Positions 4,248 through 5,492 of a stretch of 5,492 nucleotides of DNA are shown in pieces. Location: NCBI GenBank assembly GCA_013816445.1, contig JACDEK010000055.1, positions 1 to 5,492 of the forward strand, read 5' to 3'. Origin of the DNA: Candidatus Saccharimonadota bacterium. GTDB taxonomy: Bacteria > Patescibacteriota > Saccharimonadia > CAILAD01 > BJGX01. Position numbers and translations under genes: made by a program. Positions within the stretch are counted from its first letter, which is position 1. Every line of letters starts with the position of its first letter. The notes beneath the pieces were generated by a model. The model was not told where the DNA came from. It was given only the letters and a program-made list of their open reading frames with translations, and made no database searches.

Positions 4248-5125
4248 ATTGTGTATTTTTTTAAAAATCTGGCTGGATGGTAACCAAGTTTCGCTTGTCG
4301 CAAACCCTCAATACCTAAATCTTGTTCGTAGTTAGCAAAAGTTGAACCATTTTTTTGCATATAATACATGGATTGATGTTTAATGAAAAGAAAAATTCTC
4401 TCAATAGTACTGTCAGCCTTCTCAAAATGCGAAATTGACCAATCATTATTTAGAAATTCATATATTGCAAAACCCTTAGGTTGGTTATCGATATTTAATA
4501 TAAAACCTGAAAGGTTTAGCTCGTCACTATGTTGAATAGCACGTTTAATAGCTGTATTTTCGTTTTTAGCATCCTCATCGTTCCTTTCTTGGCTTTTTGC
4601 CCACAATTCTAATACTGTGTAAATCTCATCAGCATAGTTCGAGAGAGGCTTGCTAAATACATCAATACCTAGTGAGTGACCATAGAGCTTTTGGAATTTA
4701 TGTAAGTAGTTGCGCTCTTTTGCAAATTCTTTACCCTCAAATGTAACGAGCTTATTAATATCGTAAACATAATCATAGTTATCGCGATCTTCAGTAATAA
4801 TTAAGTCGTTATTTGTGTTTATTTCCTGAACAATTTTTTCAGGTACTAAACCTATCTGACCTACATCTCTTAGTAGAATATTAATTGACTCATCTAGTTT
4901 ATTAGTGCCAATAATTGAGTAAATGGGTTTATTCGTGAGATAGTCTGGTAATTTTAGAATCAGGTTTCCGTTTAGCTCGCAAATTTGGACAGAATTATCG
5001 ACATCCCAACTAAACATACTGACAAAGTTGAAATCAGAATATGGTTCAAATTGAGAAATAGCTTCTTCAATTTCAGCTTTATGATTTATTTGTATTGATT
5101 GAAAATTTGGATAACTTGTTAACAT
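4235..5125 (-). CDS. DUF2156 / LPG_synthase_C-type acyltransferase-fold protein
   Basis: 296 residues, soluble, with no signal peptide. The order of landmarks fits the DUF2156 family, the catalytic-domain fold of phosphatidylglycerol lysyltransferases, built of two GNAT-like halves. PYSDFNFVSMFSWD (28-41) is the typical opening, DYVYDINKLVTFEGKEFAKERNYLHKF (118-144) the central signature, and NYEQDLGIEGLRQAKLGYHP (265-284) the C-terminal signature. The membrane flippase part of true MprF is absent. Known relatives transfer an aminoacyl or acyl group to a lipid or small acceptor; the substrate here cannot be read from sequence. ATG 5125-5123 is right because the family motif starts soon after it. 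There is no Shine-Dalgarno, and the likely -10 is only eight bases upstream, so the mRNA is probably leaderless. Divergent from the sensor-like gene, with about 60 bases between starts, and convergent with the 3024 gene. Confidence 0.92.
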   Translation of the reverse strand: MLTSYPNFQSIQINHKAEIEEAISQFEPYSDFNFVSMFSWDVDNSVQICELNGNLILKLPDYLTNKPIYSIIGTNKLDESINILLRDVGQIGLVPEKIVQEINTNNDLIITEDRDNYDYVYDINKLVTFEGKEFAKERNYLHKFQKLYGHSLGIDVFSKPLSNYADEIYTVLELWAKSQERNDEDAKNENTAIKRAIQHSDELNLSGFILNIDNQPKGFAIYEFLNNDWSISHFEKADSTIERIFLFIKHQSMYYMQKNGSTFANYEQDLGIEGLRQAKLGYHPARFLKKYTIKKH

Positions 5126-5139
5126 ATGATTTTTATATA
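5126..5139 (-). promoter_or_regulatory. -10 element for a leaderless mRNA of the DUF2156 gene
   Basis: Read leftward, TATATA (5139-5134) is followed by eight bases and then the ATG. Transcription would start on or within two bases of the start codon, in agreement with the missing Shine-Dalgarno. No good -35 is visible, and the AT-richness makes the exact hexamer uncertain. Confidence 0.4.
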
Positions 5140-5159
5140 AAACTTCTTTAATGTACTTA

Positions 5160-5168
5160 TGATATACT
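5160..5168 (+). promoter_or_regulatory. Extended -10 promoter of the membrane-protein gene
   Basis: TGATATACT (5160-5168) is an extended -10 (TGn plus TATACT, one mismatch), which can work without a -35; none is visible. Transcription would start near 5175, about eleven bases before ATG 5186, again a very short leader with only a weak AAG as ribosome site. Confidence 0.5.
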
Positions 5169-5185
5169 TTTATCAGATATAAGTC

Positions 5186-5492
5186 ATGTATATAAAATTT
5201 TTTTCATACATACCTGCAATTATTGGTATCCTCGCGATAGGTTTTTTTGTTTTTCTAAGCAATCCAAAAAAAAATATCAACAGAGTATTTTTCATATTAA
5301 ACTTAAATATTGCACTCTGGTTGCTTGCTCTTTTTGTCGCGGATATCACACAAAATGTCGAAATTGCACTAATAGCTGTTAGGACTGCAAATGTATTTGG
5401 GACAACTATATCACTGCTATTTCTATATTTCTCTTTACTCTTTCCAACTACTTCTAAAATAAAGAGGTACACGTGGTTCATTCCCTCTATCC
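5186..5492 (+). CDS. Membrane protein N-terminus, like the 7TM sensor domain of histidine kinases (partial)
   Basis: The first 102 codons are present; the gene runs off the right edge. Three hydrophobic segments are visible, at about residues 5-24, 33-54 and 60-86, separated by short charged loops (NPKKNINR 26-33; SKIKRY 90-95). The pattern LSNPKKNINRVFFILNLNIAL, then W45, then a third helix ending in LLFP resembles the N-terminal 7TM input region (HisKA_7TM type) found before PAS or histidine-kinase modules. The output domain lies outside the window, so the kinase call is inference; another polytopic membrane protein is possible. ATG 5186 is the first in-frame start after an extended -10, with a very short leader. 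Divergent from the DUF2156 gene. The minus-strand frame opposite it is a shadow. Confidence 0.7.
   Translation, partial: MYIKFFSYIPAIIGILAIGFFVFLSNPKKNINRVFFILNLNIALWLLALFVADITQNVEIALIAVRTANVFGTTISLLFLYFSLLFPTTSKIKRYTWFIPSI

Noticed and set aside
5173..5481. 102-codon minus-strand ORF
   Set aside because: The plus frame over the same bases gives a coherent three-helix membrane protein with a promoter; the minus frame is its shadow.
1..5492. CRISPR array or phage/defence cassette
   Set aside because: No regularly spaced short repeats and no Cas, integrase, nuclease or toxin-antitoxin proteins; the only long repeat has two copies 2 kb apart.

Overview
The window is AT-rich, gene-dense bacterial DNA on the standard code; TGA, TAA and TAG all serve as stops. 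It most resembles a small-genome candidate-phyla (CPR/Patescibacteria, perhaps Saccharibacteria) lineage. That is an inference from compact genes, mRNAs with little or no 5' leader, a DUF2156 protein, a 7TM-sensor-type membrane N-terminus and many unrecognised proteins. No single diagnostic gene is present.

Layout: 1-59 is the more GC-rich tail of an upstream gene, followed by a strong hairpin. 146-493 encodes a small unrecognised helical protein with an HExxHxxG string. Its stop abuts a decayed second reading frame (494-736) with two in-frame stops. A canonical terminator (765-792) opens the first copy (769-871) of a 103-bp non-coding repeat. Then comes a strong promoter whose spacer is a perfect 16-bp palindrome, a GTG-start gene for a 43-residue basic Pro-rich peptide (1008-1139), a perfect 34-bp palindrome over the next promoter, and an M16 zinc peptidase gene (1202-2398).

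2399-2820 has no convincing protein gene. It folds into several stems whose G-U pairs favour a plus-strand structured RNA. It also holds a possible leftward terminator, a 20-codon minus-strand ORF with a strong Shine-Dalgarno, and an apparent membrane-protein remnant. The second repeat copy follows (2820-2922), then another terminator, a promoter and a possible 15-codon leader peptide whose stop overlaps the start of the gene at 3024.

3024-4238 encodes a protein of two diverged copies of one domain, probably GNAT-like. It converges with 4235-5125 (minus), a DUF2156/LPG_synthase_C-type acyltransferase-fold protein. Their stop codons overlap inside one bidirectional terminator. Divergent to that gene, and running off the window, is the N-terminus of a polytopic membrane protein resembling the 7TM input domain of sensor kinases.

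The most unusual segment is 765-2954: a repeat-bracketed block with the palindrome-controlled peptide gene, the M16 peptidase and a candidate structured RNA. Nothing in the sequence proves these work together.
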